Origin: Planctomycetota bacterium
GTDB lineage: Bacteria > Planctomycetota > JACOTG01
DNA: 49,628 nucleotides
Reading direction: 5' to 3'
NCBI GenBank assembly: GCA_016178505.1
Contig: JACOTG010000164.1
Coordinates: forward strand, 1 to 49,628
Positions 18,350-27,209 of the stretch are shown one piece after another (within the stretch, counting starts at the first letter, position 1; each line of letters opens with the position of its first letter). The translations under genes and the position numbers were made by a program. The notes under the pieces were generated by a model, which was not told the origin of the DNA, did no database searches, and saw only the letters and a list, made by a program, of their open reading frames with translations.

Positions 18350-20410
18350 CTACTCGTCTTCCTTTTCTTCGCCGAGTGCGGCCTTGGCGCGGGAGATGAT
18401 GCCCTCGGCTATTCGGCTCGGGACGACGTCGTAGTGCGAGAACTCCATCGAGTAGGAGCCCTCGCCGCCGGTGAGAGAGCGCAGCTCGGTCGAATACGTC
18501 ATGACCTCGGAGTGCGGCACTTGCGCCTTGATGATCTGGTGGTTGCCCTGCGTGTCCATGCCGATGATGCGACCTCGGCGTCCGTTGAGATCGCTCGTGA
18601 TGTCGCCCATGAACTTGCTCGGAACGTTGATCTCGATGATGACGACGGGCTCGAGCAGCACCGGTCGCGCCGTGCGCATCGCTTCCTTGAACGCGTTTCG
18701 CCCGGCGACTTGGAACGCGATGTCCTTGCTGTCGACGGGGTGCTCCTTGCCGTCGTAGACGATCGCCTTGATGTCGACAACGGGATAGCCGGCGATCGCG
18801 CCCTTCTCGAGAACCTGTCGAACGCCCTTTTCGGTCGACGCGACGTACGACTGCGAGATGGCGCCTCCGAAGATCTCGTTCGCAAACTCGAAGCCCTTGC
18901 CGCGCTCGAGCGGCTCGATCTTCAGCGCGACCTCGGCGAACTGGCCGGCGCCGCCCGTTTGCTTCTTGTGGCGATAGCGCGCATCGCCGGTTGCCGTGAT
19001 CGTCTCGAGGTACGGGATGCGCGGTGGATGCGACACCACCTCGACGTCGTTGCGTCGCTTGATCCGGTGCATGAAGATGTCGAGCTGGAGGTTGCTCACC
19101 CCCGACATCACCATTTCCTTCGTCTGTGCATCACGTCGGACCTGGAAGCTCGGATCCTCGTCGGTGAGCTTCGACATCGCCGTGCCGATCTTCTGCTCGT
19201 CGCCGCGCTTCTTCGGCTCCACGGCGAACGAAACCATCGGCGTCGGATATTTCAGCCCTTCGACCTTCACCGGGTGCTTTTCGTCGGCGAGCGTGTCGGC
19301 GATGTGCAACGACTCGACCTTTCCGATCGCGACGATGTCGCCGGGAATCCCCTTGGGAATCGGCGCGGTGTCCTTGCCCATCGGTCGAAGCAGATGGCCG
19401 AATCGCTCGGGCTTTCCGGTCCGATGATTGAAGAAGCTCGAGTCGCTGACGAGAGTGCCCGCGAAGATCCGGACGAACGTCTCCTTCCCCGCGATCGGGT
19501 CCCACGTCGTCTTGAACACCTGCGCGGCCAGCGGCGCCGCGGGATTGGGATCGATTTCGGGTCCGGGCGCGCCGTCGGCCGCTGGGGCGGCGTGACGTCG
19601 CACGCCGGCGATCGGCGATGGGAAATACGACGCGACGAACGAGAGGCAGTCCTCGGCGCCGAGGTCCTTCGGGGCGGCGGCATAGAGAACGGGAACGATC
19701 TTGCCGCGCGCGATCGCGAGGGCGGTGACTCGCTTCACGTCATCGGGGCTCGGTTTCTGTCCCTCGAGGTATTTCTCGAGAAGCGCATCGTCGACCTCGA
19801 CGGCCGTCTCCAGGAAACGCTCGTTCGCTTCCGCGACGGCGTCGCCTGCGGCCTGCGCCAACGGACCCGTCGGCGCGAGAACGCTGACCGCGCCCTTGTA
19901 CGTCGGGCCTTCGCCGACGGGGACGAACGCAGGGACGCATTGCGGTCCGAACGTCTCGATCACGTTCGTGAGAACCTCGTCGAGCTTCACGTTCTCGCCG
20001 TCCGCGTGCGTGATCAGGATCGCGCGAGAGAGGCCTTCGCGACCGGCGAGTTCCCACGTCTTGCGGGTATTGACCGCGATGCCGGCGGCGGCATTCACGC
20101 AGACGACGGCGGTTTCGACCGCGCGAAGCGCACCGATGACCTGGCCGATGAAGTCCGGATACCCCGGCGTGTCGACGAGGTTGATCTCGGCGCCGCCGAA
20201 CGAGCAGTGCGCGATCGCCGAGTCGATGGAACTCTTGCGTTCCTTTTCTTCCGGCTCGAAATCCAGGATGGACGTCCCGTCCTCGACGTGCCCGAGGCGC
20301 TTCGTTGCTCCCGCCTTGAACAGCATCGCTTCGATCAGGGTGGTCTTGCCGGCATGCCCATGGCCGACGAACGCCACGTTGCGAATGTCCTTGGTCTCGT
20401 ATGCGGCCAT
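18350..20410 (-). CDS. Elongation factor G-like GTPase paralogue (EF-G2 type)
   Basis: Five-domain translational GTPase of the EF-G-like group, 686 residues. Domain order follows EF-G: G domain (1-270), domain II (around GKETFVRIFAGTLVSDSSFF), domains III to V (RRDAQTKEMVMSGVSNLQLD, then GGAGQFAEVALKIEPL, ending SHYDVVPSRIAEGII). G1 is GHGHAGKTT, G3 is DTPGYPDF. The switch I RERGITI motif is replaced by KERKSSIDS, a change typical of this paralogue family. Unusually, the guanine-specificity motif NKxD reads ITHAD. The ATG at 20410 follows AGAGG. It is unlikely to be the housekeeping EF-G; homologues are reported as ribosome-dependent GTPases or ribosome-recycling factors, role here unknown. 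Confidence 0.9.
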   Translation of the reverse strand: MAAYETKDIRNVAFVGHGHAGKTTLIEAMLFKAGATKRLGHVEDGTSILDFEPEEKERKSSIDSAIAHCSFGGAEINLVDTPGYPDFIGQVIGALRAVETAVVCVNAAAGIAVNTRKTWELAGREGLSRAILITHADGENVKLDEVLTNVIETFGPQCVPAFVPVGEGPTYKGAVSVLAPTGPLAQAAGDAVAEANERFLETAVEVDDALLEKYLEGQKPSPDDVKRVTALAIARGKIVPVLYAAAPKDLGAEDCLSFVASYFPSPIAGVRRHAAPAADGAPGPEIDPNPAAPLAAQVFKTTWDPIAGKETFVRIFAGTLVSDSSFFNHRTGKPERFGHLLRPMGKDTAPIPKGIPGDIVAIGKVESLHIADTLADEKHPVKVEGLKYPTPMVSFAVEPKKRGDEQKIGTAMSKLTDEDPSFQVRRDAQTKEMVMSGVSNLQLDIFMHRIKRRNDVEVVSHPPRIPYLETITATGDARYRHKKQTGGAGQFAEVALKIEPLERGKGFEFANEIFGGAISQSYVASTEKGVRQVLEKGAIAGYPVVDIKAIVYDGKEHPVDSKDIAFQVAGRNAFKEAMRTARPVLLEPVVIIEINVPSKFMGDITSDLNGRRGRIIGMDTQGNHQIIKAQVPHSEVMTYSTELRSLTGGEGSYSMEFSHYDVVPSRIAEGIISRAKAALGEEKEDE

Positions 20411-20591
20411 TGAGTCCTCTCGATTCGATCGGTCGACTCGAACGGACGGGTGCCGGCAATCACGCTCGGGCCGGCCAAAGGAGCCGAGAATTTATCAGAT
20501 CGATCGAGCCCTTCAAGGCGAATTCCCATCGCACTCCGACCGAGCTCGGCGCCGTGGCTGGATCGCGCCGCGGAGCGCGGGTGAGGGCAAG

Positions 20592-20619
20592 AAAAAGGGC
20601 CGCCGGCGTTCGGCGGCCC
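20592..20619 (-). terminator. Intrinsic terminator of the OmpA-like lipoprotein gene
   Basis: On the minus strand a 9-bp GC stem (GGGCCGCCG with CGGCGGCCC) with a five-base loop is followed by five T residues, about 30 bases past the stop. Confidence 0.85.
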
Positions 20620-20645
20620 CTCTGGAGCGGGTGTGAGGCTGCGGT

Positions 20646-21398
20646 TCAGGCGCGCTCGATGACGATCTCGACGCGCCGATTCTTTTGTTTACCGTTCTCC
20701 TTGGTGTTGCTGGCGACCGGCTGATATTGACCGTAGCCGACGACTCGCAGCTTCTTCGGCGGAACGTTTCCCTTCTCCTGGAGATACTGCTGCACCGCGA
20801 GCGCTCGCTCGGTCGACAGCCTCCAGTTGCTGCCGAACTTCGACTTCCGGATCGGCTCGTCGTCCGTGTGGCCCTCGATGCTCACCATGCGGCTCGAGTA
20901 GCGGCTGTGCAGCACCTTCGAGATCTTGTCGAGCGTCTTGCGACCGCCTTCGTTCAGCGTCGCGCTCCCCGACGAAAACGTGATCGATGCCGGCAGCACG
21001 ACGACGAGGTCGCCGTGGCGTTCTTCGACCTCGGCACCCGTGCCCTTCAGCTCATCGGACAACTCGCGACGCTCGCGCTCCTTGTCGTTCGGCGGGATGT
21101 TCACGACCGATGGATTGGCCGTGAGCTTCTGGATCGGTGCGCTTCGTGCCGACTGGAGCTGCGCCGTCAAGTCGCTCGCGGATCTGTTCTTCTCATCGAG
21201 CTGGCGCTGAAGGACCGTTTCGTTCGTCTTGAGCTCATTCAGCTCGGTCTCGAGCCCCGTGTTCTCGGAGCGGAGCTGCTGAATGATGCGGTCCTGCTCG
21301 TTGATCTTGTTCGTGTACTTCTCGGTGCAACCCGTCGCGAGAAACCCCATCGCGAGGATTCCGGCGACTCCAGCGATTCCCTTCCCAATGCGCGACAT
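20646..21398 (-). CDS. OmpA/MotB-domain lipoprotein with coiled coil (Pal-like)
   Basis: Envelope lipoprotein, about 250 residues from the ATG at 21398, which has AAGGAGG ten bases upstream. The lipobox FLATGC puts the acylated cysteine at residue 24. Residues 25-85 form a coiled coil (NEQDRIIQQLRSENTGLETE). The C-terminal OmpA domain (about 130-250) carries ITFSSGSATLNEGGRKTLDK, the peptidoglycan-binding Asp in EGHTDDEPI and the Arg in NWRLSTERALAVQQYL. It probably tethers the outer membrane to peptidoglycan. The length and coiled coil differ from a minimal Pal, and no tol genes adjoin it, so it is not called pal. A clear terminator follows. Confidence 0.9.
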   Translation of the reverse strand: MSRIGKGIAGVAGILAMGFLATGCTEKYTNKINEQDRIIQQLRSENTGLETELNELKTNETVLQRQLDEKNRSASDLTAQLQSARSAPIQKLTANPSVVNIPPNDKERERRELSDELKGTGAEVEERHGDLVVVLPASITFSSGSATLNEGGRKTLDKISKVLHSRYSSRMVSIEGHTDDEPIRKSKFGSNWRLSTERALAVQQYLQEKGNVPPKKLRVVGYGQYQPVASNTKENGKQKNRRVEIVIERA

Positions 21399-21505
21399 GA
21401 CCCCTGTGCCTCCTTGCTCGACGTCACATGCCAAACAATAAGAACGATGAGTAATTCACTACGTGCTCGGTGTCACATACCCACCGAAGCACGATGGATG
21501 ATCCG

Positions 21506-22354
21506 CTAATGAATGAAGAGCGAACGGATCCACTCGGGATACGTCGTTCCGAGGAACACCCCGATCTCCCTCCCAAAGAACACGACGACCATCGCACCGA
21601 ACGACAGATACGGTGCGAAGGGCAAGTAACGACTCTTGGTGATGGCGAGCAGCAAGAGCCCGATGATCGAGCCGCTCACGCAACCGATGAGGAACGTGAG
21701 CCCGACGCCTTTCCAACCGAGCAGCCCGCCGATCATTCCCATGAGCTTCACGTCGCCGAAGCCCATCGCCTCTTTGCGAAAGATCAACTTCCCGAAGACG
21801 CCGATGAGCCAGATGCCGCCTGCCCCGACGATCCCGCCGAGCACCGACAACCCGAGCGCTTCCATTCGCCCGTTCGTGCCATGGAGACTCGGGACGAGCA
21901 TCGACAGGATCGGAGCCAGCACGCAGCCCGAGATCGAGATCTCGTCGGGAATGATCTGGTGCTCCAAGTCGATGAACGTCGAGGCGACGAGCGCCGCGGT
22001 CAGGTAGAGATAGACGCCGAGGCGAGCGACCGATTCGGTCGTGGCCCCGCCGGTTCCACGCGCGAGCGTATTCCAAGCGAGCGCGGCGAACAGCAACCCG
22101 GTCACGAGCTCGACGATCGCGTAGCGAGCGGAAAACCGGGTGCCGCAATGCCGGCACTTCCCCCGAAGCAGGAGATAGCTCAGCACGGGGATGTTGTCGT
22201 ACCAGCGAATCGTCTCCCCGCAGCCGCTGCAGTGCGAGCGCGGATGGACGATCGATTCGTTTTTCGGGAGACGAATGATCACGACGTTGAGGAAGCTGCC
22301 GATGAGCAGTCCGAGAGCGCCGCTCGCAGCGATGACCGTCTCCTCGATCCCCAT
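21506..22354 (-). CDS. pilD: Prepilin leader peptidase / N-methyltransferase
   Basis: Polytopic inner-membrane aspartyl protease that cleaves and methylates type IV prepilins, 282 residues. The N-terminal methyltransferase-associated domain contains the zinc-type pairs HCSGCGE and KCRHCGT. The two catalytic aspartates are in TFIDLEHQIIPDE and AMGFGDVKLMGM. About eight hydrophobic helices are seen. It would process the pilin encoded at 11.8-12.5 kb. It is separated from pilTBC by the EF-G paralogue and the OmpA lipoprotein, all on the same strand. Stop codon is TAG; the upstream region is a long non-coding gap. Confidence 0.96.
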   Translation of the reverse strand: MGIEETVIAASGALGLLIGSFLNVVIIRLPKNESIVHPRSHCSGCGETIRWYDNIPVLSYLLLRGKCRHCGTRFSARYAIVELVTGLLFAALAWNTLARGTGGATTESVARLGVYLYLTAALVASTFIDLEHQIIPDEISISGCVLAPILSMLVPSLHGTNGRMEALGLSVLGGIVGAGGIWLIGVFGKLIFRKEAMGFGDVKLMGMIGGLLGWKGVGLTFLIGCVSGSIIGLLLLAITKSRYLPFAPYLSFGAMVVVFFGREIGVFLGTTYPEWIRSLFIH

Positions 22355-22597
22355 TGAATGGCAACTCCTCGGACCTCCCGCCTCAGCACCGTCCCCTCGG
22401 GCGACGTCCGCGCGGCGGGCGTGATTCCCGATCCCGAGATCGTTTGTCGTGGATCGTGCGAGTAGGACGAGAGCTGATCGCTACGGATTCCTCAGTCTTC
22501 ATTCATCGCCCCGGTGTAGCGCTTTCTGCAGGCGAATCCGTCGGGGATCGAAATCTTTTCAGGTGGGAGGAACGGGTGCGACGCCGCGGGGAGAAAA

Positions 22598-22686
22598 GGA
22601 GATGGGTTTGGCTTCACTCTTTGGAGACGACGAGAATTCACCCCCTTTCAAAGGGATACTTGCGCAAGCGAAACAAACCCATCTCC
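22598..22686. repeat. 89-base element with perfect 13-base terminal inverted repeats
   Basis: GGAGATGGGTTTG (22598-22610) is repeated inverted as CAAACCCATCTCC (22674-22686). The interior contains a small hairpin CCCTTTCAAAGGG (22643-22655). G+C is about 50 percent, well below the flanks, which suggests foreign or structured origin such as a small non-autonomous element or an RNA hairpin. Confidence 0.6.
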
Positions 22687-22741
22687 GATCGTGTCACGTG
22701 CGGCGCGAGCCCGGTGCACACGCCGTCCCGCGGCGACGCCG

Positions 22742-22787
22742 CCGGGTCGCGGGTCGGGGCCTCACGAGCGCTCCAGACCCGACCCGG
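22742..22787. other. Strong bulged hairpin
   Basis: CCGGGTC and GGGTC (22742-22748, 22751-22755) pair with GACCC and GACCCGG (22776-22780, 22781-22787): twelve base pairs with a two-base bulge and a 20-base loop. No T run on either side. Confidence 0.5.
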
Positions 22788-22788
22788 T

Positions 22789-22802
22789 TGTCGATATCGA
22801 CA
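22789..22802. promoter_or_regulatory. Perfect 14-base palindrome, possible operator for the SDR gene
   Basis: TGTCGATATCGACA is perfectly self-complementary and lies about 140 bases before the SDR start. Its length and symmetry fit a dimeric repressor site; no regulator gene is adjacent, so this is a suggestion only. Confidence 0.4.
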
Positions 22803-22938
22803 CGGTGCATCGATTTCTTTGCGCCGTTTTCCCTTCGGCGGGCTCGCTCGCGCTGCCCGACCCGCAGCCGATCGGTTAGATTGGGGAAGAGTGGCGGAGA
22901 ATCATCGAGCGCCGGCACGGCAAGGGTAGAGAAACGAA

Positions 22939-23748
22939 ATGCTCCGACTGCAGGATCGAACGGCCCTCGTCACCGGTGCGGCGCGCGGCATCGGCCTCGC
23001 GATCGCGCGGGCGTTCGTCGCCGAAGGCGCGGACGTCGTTCTCAGCGACATTCGGGACGACGACGGTCGCGATGCGGCAGCGGCGTGCGGTTCGCGGGCC
23101 GAGTACGTGCATCTCGACGTGCGTGACGAGCACGACTGGATCCAGGCGATTGCCGGCATCATCGAGCGCCGCGGTCGGCTGGACGTGCTCGTGAACAACG
23201 CCGGCATCACGGGATTCGAAGACGGGCTGGTCGTTGCAAATCCGGAGGAGTTGACGCTGGAGCATTGGCGGGCAGTGATGGCCACCAATCTCGAAGGGGT
23301 GATGCTCGGCTGCAAGCACGCCATTCGCGCCATGCGCCCGAAGGGAGCGGGCTCGATCATCAACATCTCGTCGCGCTCCGGGCTCGTCGGCATTCCCGGC
23401 GCGGCCGCCTATGCGGCGAGCAAGGCAGGCGTGCGCAATCACACGAAGAGCGTCGCGCTGTGGTGCGCGCAGGAAGGCCTGGCGATTCGCTGCAATTCCG
23501 TGCACCCGGCGGCCATCCTCACGCCGATGTGGGAGCCCCTCCTCGGAAAGGGGCCCGATCGCGAGGCGCGCATGCGCTCGATGGTCGCCGACACGCCGCT
23601 ACGGCGCTTCGGCACGCCGGAGGAGGTTGCGGCGATCTGCGTGCATCTCGCCGCGGACGAGTCCTCGTACACGACCGGCTGCGAGTTCAATGTCGACGGT
23701 GGGATGCTCGCCGGCAGCGTGGCCGCTCCGATGAGCCCGAGTCGATAG
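22939..23748 (+). CDS. Short-chain dehydrogenase/reductase
   Basis: Classical SDR oxidoreductase, 269 residues. It has the cofactor motif VTGAARGIG (residues 10-18), Asp after the second strand (VVLSDIRD), which favours NAD(H) over NADP(H), NNAG, the catalytic serine in NISSRSG, and YAASK with catalytic Tyr and Lys. The C-terminus [11 protein letters not shown] is the usual ending. The substrate cannot be predicted; close families include 3-oxoacyl-ACP reductase-like and cyclopentanol-dehydrogenase-like enzymes. The gene stands alone, nine bases from the convergent TolB-like gene. AAGGG lies about 12 bases before the ATG. Confidence 0.93.
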   Translation: MLRLQDRTALVTGAARGIGLAIARAFVAEGADVVLSDIRDDDGRDAAAACGSRAEYVHLDVRDEHDWIQAIAGIIERRGRLDVLVNNAGITGFEDGLVVANPEELTLEHWRAVMATNLEGVMLGCKHAIRAMRPKGAGSIINISSRSGLVGIPGAAAYAASKAGVRNHTKSVALWCAQEGLAIRCNSVHPAAILTPMWEPLLGKGPDREARMRSMVADTPLRRFGTPEEVAAICVHLAADESSYTTGCEFNVDGGMLAGSVAAPMSPSR

Positions 23749-23757
23749 CCCCGCAGC

Positions 23758-24900
23758 TCAGCGCAGCGGAATCGGCATCGCTTCCCGTTCCGGCGTTTGG
23801 GTCAGGCGCGTGATCGCGCCGCTCGCGACGTCGACTGCGTAGAGATCGTCCTGCCGGCCGTCGGTCGCGGAGTACGCGATCTTCGAGCCATCCGGGAACC
23901 AACCGAAGGCGAAGCTGCCGCTGTGGATCGATTCTGGCGTCGCGATCTTGCGATCCTTCGAGCCGTCGGCATTGCAGACGTGCAGCCAATAACGGTCGAA
24001 CTTTTCGGCTCTCTCGGTGTAGGCGAACGAGTTGCCGTCGGGTGACCAGCGCGGGTTCTCGAACTGCGCCTCCTCGGTGGGGACGACTTCCTTTTCCTCT
24101 TTCGTCTTCAAGGTCATTCGGATGATCGAGCGCGCGGTCTTGCCGGCGGAGCGCGAAAAGAGCACGTCGTCGGACGTCGGCGAGCACTGCGGGCTCGAGT
24201 ACTTCAAGTGGTCGGTCTTGGCTTCGGCGTTCGTGAGCATCGTGCGCGATCCGCCCTCGCGTGCGACGGAGACGAGATTGCTCGGCTCGCCGATCACGGT
24301 CGTGGCAAAAATGACCTTCTTTCCGTCCGCTGTGAACGACGGGCAGCCGTTTCGGCGCACCTTTGCGCCCTTTCCTTGATCTCGCGAGTCCACGAGTTCC
24401 TTCTGTGGCGGGAAGTCCTCGGTGAGAAGGATCGCCGTCTTGCCGTCGAGCGTGCACGCCCAGATGTCGTACCGCGGCGGCTTCGTCTCGGGCGCGGTCA
24501 CGAAGGTGATCCACTTGCGGTCTGCGGAGAGATTACCCTGCATCTTCGGAAGGCCGTCGGTGGTGTACTTCGCGAGCCGCTTCCCCGTGTCGTCGAGAAA
24601 GACGAAGTCCATCACGCGTTCGTTCTCCTCGACCACGGTAAGAACCGCGGCCTTTCCGAGAACCTCGTCGCCGATGGCGTTGAGCTTCACCTTCGGAACT
24701 TCGACGGGGGTTTCCGCGGGCGCGCCCGCTTTTCCCGTGAACAGGTCGCCGATCTGCTTCTTCGCCTCGACCGGTTCAGTGGTGCCGGATGCAGAGGTGC
24801 TGCCGGTGTCTCCGGCCTTCTTCGCGTCGCAGCCCTTGACCGCAATCGCCGCGACCGCGAGCAACGCGACTCCCACTCCGATCGCCACCCACTTGTTCAT
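23758..24900 (-). CDS. TolB/WD40-like beta-propeller lipoprotein
   Basis: Secreted or membrane-anchored beta-propeller, about 380 residues from the ATG at 24900, which is preceded by GGAGG. The N-terminus [20 protein letters not shown] followed by VKGC suggests a lipoprotein or signal anchor. After a Thr/Lys-rich linker and a domain of unknown type (about 60-170), PD40-type blades are visible: [61 protein letters not shown]. Such propellers bind partners or carbohydrates rather than catalyse. It probably shares a transcript with the peptidase upstream (100 bases away). No Tol-Pal genes adjoin it, so tolB is not assigned. Confidence 0.85.
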   Translation of the reverse strand: MNKWVAIGVGVALLAVAAIAVKGCDAKKAGDTGSTSASGTTEPVEAKKQIGDLFTGKAGAPAETPVEVPKVKLNAIGDEVLGKAAVLTVVEENERVMDFVFLDDTGKRLAKYTTDGLPKMQGNLSADRKWITFVTAPETKPPRYDIWACTLDGKTAILLTEDFPPQKELVDSRDQGKGAKVRRNGCPSFTADGKKVIFATTVIGEPSNLVSVAREGGSRTMLTNAEAKTDHLKYSSPQCSPTSDDVLFSRSAGKTARSIIRMTLKTKEEKEVVPTEEAQFENPRWSPDGNSFAYTERAEKFDRYWLHVCNADGSKDRKIATPESIHSGSFAFGWFPDGSKIAYSATDGRQDDLYAVDVASGAITRLTQTPEREAMPIPLR

Positions 24901-25000
24901 CGAGGCTTCCTCCATGCGTCCTACGAATTCCTCATCTTCCATTACCCATGTCCGAGTCTCCGCGTCCCTCGAGGTCGGAGCGCACGCGTGGACCCATCTC

Positions 25001-26485
25001 TCATTTCTTTCGGCTCGTCGCGTCAGCGGGCTGTAGGAGCGCTCCCTTCGGGCCGACGAGGCGAATGACCGCGCGGGCACCCATCCGGGCGCACCAGACC
25101 ATGTTCCACGGCTCCCGATCGGTCGTGTTCGCGGCGACGTCTCGGGACGAATGATAGAAGCGAGAGTAGTCGACGACGATCGATTCGCCGCCGTTCCACG
25201 CCGGGTGAGCGCGCCCCGGAGTCGGCACCGTAGTCGTGGGTTGCCCGAATGCCGCCGTGAAGATCGTTACGGCCGGGACGCGCGCGGCCTCGGGAGCGTC
25301 CGTGAAGACGTAGGAATCGGCTCCGCCAAGCGATCGGTTCGTCGTGAATTCCTTCCACTCGCCATCCTTGCCCGCGAACCGTTCGCCGATCGACGCGAGG
25401 GCGTTGACGAGCACGGCGTTCACCGGGACGTCGTCCGGTTCCACATAGAGGCAGTCGCGCTCGGCTCCCGTGCCGGCCTGGTCCCAACTGAGGACGCCGA
25501 CCACTCGCCTCGTGGAATCGGATTTCATGCGCTCGAGATAGGCGTTCGTCGAGTGGATCTCGGAGCCCCAGATGACGAACTCGACGTCGGTCTCGAGCTG
25601 GGGGAGTCCGCCGCTGCGCTTCGCCTGGGCGAGAACTCGCGCGACTTCGAGAACCACCGACTCGCCGGACGCATTGTCGTCCGCGCCGGGCCCGCCGGAA
25701 TCGGAGTCGCCGTGCGCGCACAAGACGAGGCGACGCGAGTGGTCTTTCCCGCGAATCGTCGCAATCACCGTCTTCGGAGTTCCTTCGTGAACGCTCGACC
25801 CGAGCCCGACGCCCACGCGTGCCGCGCCGGCCGCCACCGCCGCCGAGATCGCCGCGGCGTCGTTCTTCGAAATCGCGAACACGGGCACCGGGTTCGTTTT
25901 CGACGGGGGCAGCTCCTGGATGAACGCCGCGTCCGGGTCTAGTCGAAAATCGCCTGTGAAGTCCGTCAGGATCGCCACTACGTGCGCTCCCGAGGCCGAA
26001 CCGATGAGTCGCCGTGGAGAAGAATGGACGAGCACCGCCTTTCCCGTCGCCGTCGTCCAATCGAACCCCGAGAGATCACCTTTCGCCTCGACGACGTCGA
26101 CCGCCGACGGGGCGAGAGACGGCGAGTAGCCATAGGGCCAAGCGCTCGTGAGCTCCCGGGGCGGTGAGTCACCGAGCCTCACGGAGAACCACTCCTCCTC
26201 GTGCACGAGTCGCTTCGCCGCCTCGTCCGTCACGACCTCGACGGAATCGACTCCGGCCGCGCGAAACGCGTCGGCGAGATGCGCGGCCGCTCGATCGCCG
26301 GAGGGCGTGCCGCCCATGCGCGGACCGATAGCGACGAGCGCCGCGACTTCCTTCGACATCCGTTCCGCAGAAACCTCCGCGGCGATGCGTGCTTCGGCAG
26401 GGGCGACGTCGTCACCCTCGCTCGGCGCTGGAATGGCCACGGGCAAGAAAGCGAGCAGCGGACGGCAGATGCAGAGAATTCGCAT
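25001..26485 (-). CDS. Secreted M28-family zinc peptidase-like protein
   Basis: About 494 residues with a signal peptide (MRILCICRPLLAFLPVAIPA). A PA-like inserted domain (about 120-240) precedes the M28 catalytic domain. Metal motifs are LVLCAHGDSDSGGPGADDNA, which supplies the His and the bridging Asp, and EFVIWGSEIHSTNAY, where the family normally has two adjacent glutamates. The first glutamate, the catalytic base, is kept, but the second, a zinc ligand, is isoleucine. Later SWDQAGTG and a C-terminal histidine in DYSRFYHSSRD correspond to the remaining ligands. It may be active with altered metal binding or be an inactive homologue. No good ribosome-binding site precedes the ATG at 26485. 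Confidence 0.85.
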   Translation of the reverse strand: MRILCICRPLLAFLPVAIPAPSEGDDVAPAEARIAAEVSAERMSKEVAALVAIGPRMGGTPSGDRAAAHLADAFRAAGVDSVEVVTDEAAKRLVHEEEWFSVRLGDSPPRELTSAWPYGYSPSLAPSAVDVVEAKGDLSGFDWTTATGKAVLVHSSPRRLIGSASGAHVVAILTDFTGDFRLDPDAAFIQELPPSKTNPVPVFAISKNDAAAISAAVAAGAARVGVGLGSSVHEGTPKTVIATIRGKDHSRRLVLCAHGDSDSGGPGADDNASGESVVLEVARVLAQAKRSGGLPQLETDVEFVIWGSEIHSTNAYLERMKSDSTRRVVGVLSWDQAGTGAERDCLYVEPDDVPVNAVLVNALASIGERFAGKDGEWKEFTTNRSLGGADSYVFTDAPEAARVPAVTIFTAAFGQPTTTVPTPGRAHPAWNGGESIVVDYSRFYHSSRDVAANTTDREPWNMVWCARMGARAVIRLVGPKGALLQPADATSRKK

Positions 26486-26545
26486 GGGGGAGAGGAATCG
26501 CGTTTCCGCTCCCCTGCGTCAAGCGAATTCGCGGCGCAATCCGTC

Positions 26546-26613
26546 GCCCGCGACGGGCCGATACGATTGAGTCCGGGTGCGCTCAGTGGCCCGCGACCGG
26601 CCAATATGATTGA
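26546..26613. repeat. Imperfect tandem duplication at the end of the protease gene
   Basis: Bases 26546-26570 and 26589-26613 are direct repeats of 25 bases with three mismatches, 43 bases apart. The second copy encodes the last residues of the trypsin-like protein (QSYWPVAG); the first lies beyond its stop and would read QSYRPVAG. Confidence 0.7.
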
Positions 26614-27209
26614 TGTAATGCCATTGCTCGCCGAATCTCGGTGGCGGTGTAGATGCTCACGAGGCTGTCGCCGCCGGATCGAATCGTGCCGAACACGATC
26701 CCGACCACCTCATTGCGGTCGTTCACGATCGGCGAACCGCTCGATCCGTAGTCGATGGATCCAAGGTGCCCCTCGATGCGGAGAGAATCCGAGTACAAAG
26801 CCGTCGCTTCGAGGACGTGGCGCGATCCGAGACCGCCGTCGAGGATGCGCGCGCGCTCGCCCGGCACGAGATCGCGTGGCGCGATCTCGAGCGACGGAAG
26901 GGCCTCAGGCACGTCGAGCTTCACGAGCGCGACATCGCTGTCGCGAACCACGACCTCGCCGCGAATCGTCCGGGACGTGAACATCCCGTCCTGGATCACG
27001 ATCCGCGGACGATCGTCCGGCAGCGCGTGTGCGGCCGTGATCATGAACTTCCCGTTCCAGACGAATCCGGAACCGGAGAACCGCGACGGGGACCCCGCGT
27101 CGGCGGCGAAGGTCTTTCCGTAGTTCACCACGAAAGGCGGGAGCGTCGACGCACAGCCGAATGTGACGAAACACGATAGCGCGAGAAGCGCGCAGGGAAA
27201 AACGCGCAT
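26583..27209 (-). CDS. Trypsin-like serine protease lipoprotein
   Basis: A 208-residue secreted S1-fold protease. The ATG at 27209 gives a lipoprotein signal (MRVFPCALLALSCFVTFGC), cysteine at residue 19. The triad is visible: His in FMITAAHAL, Asp in VVRDSDVALVKLDV and Ser in DYGSSGSPIVND, with GSSGSP in place of the canonical GDSGGP, a variant common in bacterial S1C/S1E-like proteases. There is no PDZ domain, so it is not DegP. It likely acts at the periplasmic or outer face. It lies 97 bases downstream of the M28 gene start region on the same strand. The 3' end is partly duplicated. Confidence 0.85.
   Translation of the reverse strand: MRVFPCALLALSCFVTFGCASTLPPFVVNYGKTFAADAGSPSRFSGSGFVWNGKFMITAAHALPDDRPRIVIQDGMFTSRTIRGEVVVRDSDVALVKLDVPEALPSLEIAPRDLVPGERARILDGGLGSRHVLEATALYSDSLRIEGHLGSIDYGSSGSPIVNDRNEVVGIVFGTIRSGGDSLVSIYTATEIRRAMALHQSYWPVAGH

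Larger units (their letters stand above)
22355..22938. other. 584-base intergenic region with several structured elements
   Basis: Between the divergent prepilin peptidase and SDR genes. It contains no convincing gene: a possible short frame beginning at 22601 directly abuts an AAGGAG and runs into the SDR gene out of frame. Structured pieces, listed separately, are an 89-base element with 13-base inverted ends, a bulged 12-bp hairpin and a 14-base palindrome. No riboswitch class was recognised. Confidence 0.6.

Noticed and set aside
22601..23126. A small protein gene starting inside the 89-base element
   Set aside because: The Shine-Dalgarno touches the ATG, the frame runs into the SDR gene out of frame, and the later residues are an arginine-rich shadow.
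23758..24900. Assignment of the propeller lipoprotein as TolB
   Set aside because: Lipoprotein signal and absence of tol-pal neighbours argue against classical TolB; only the repeat type is shared.
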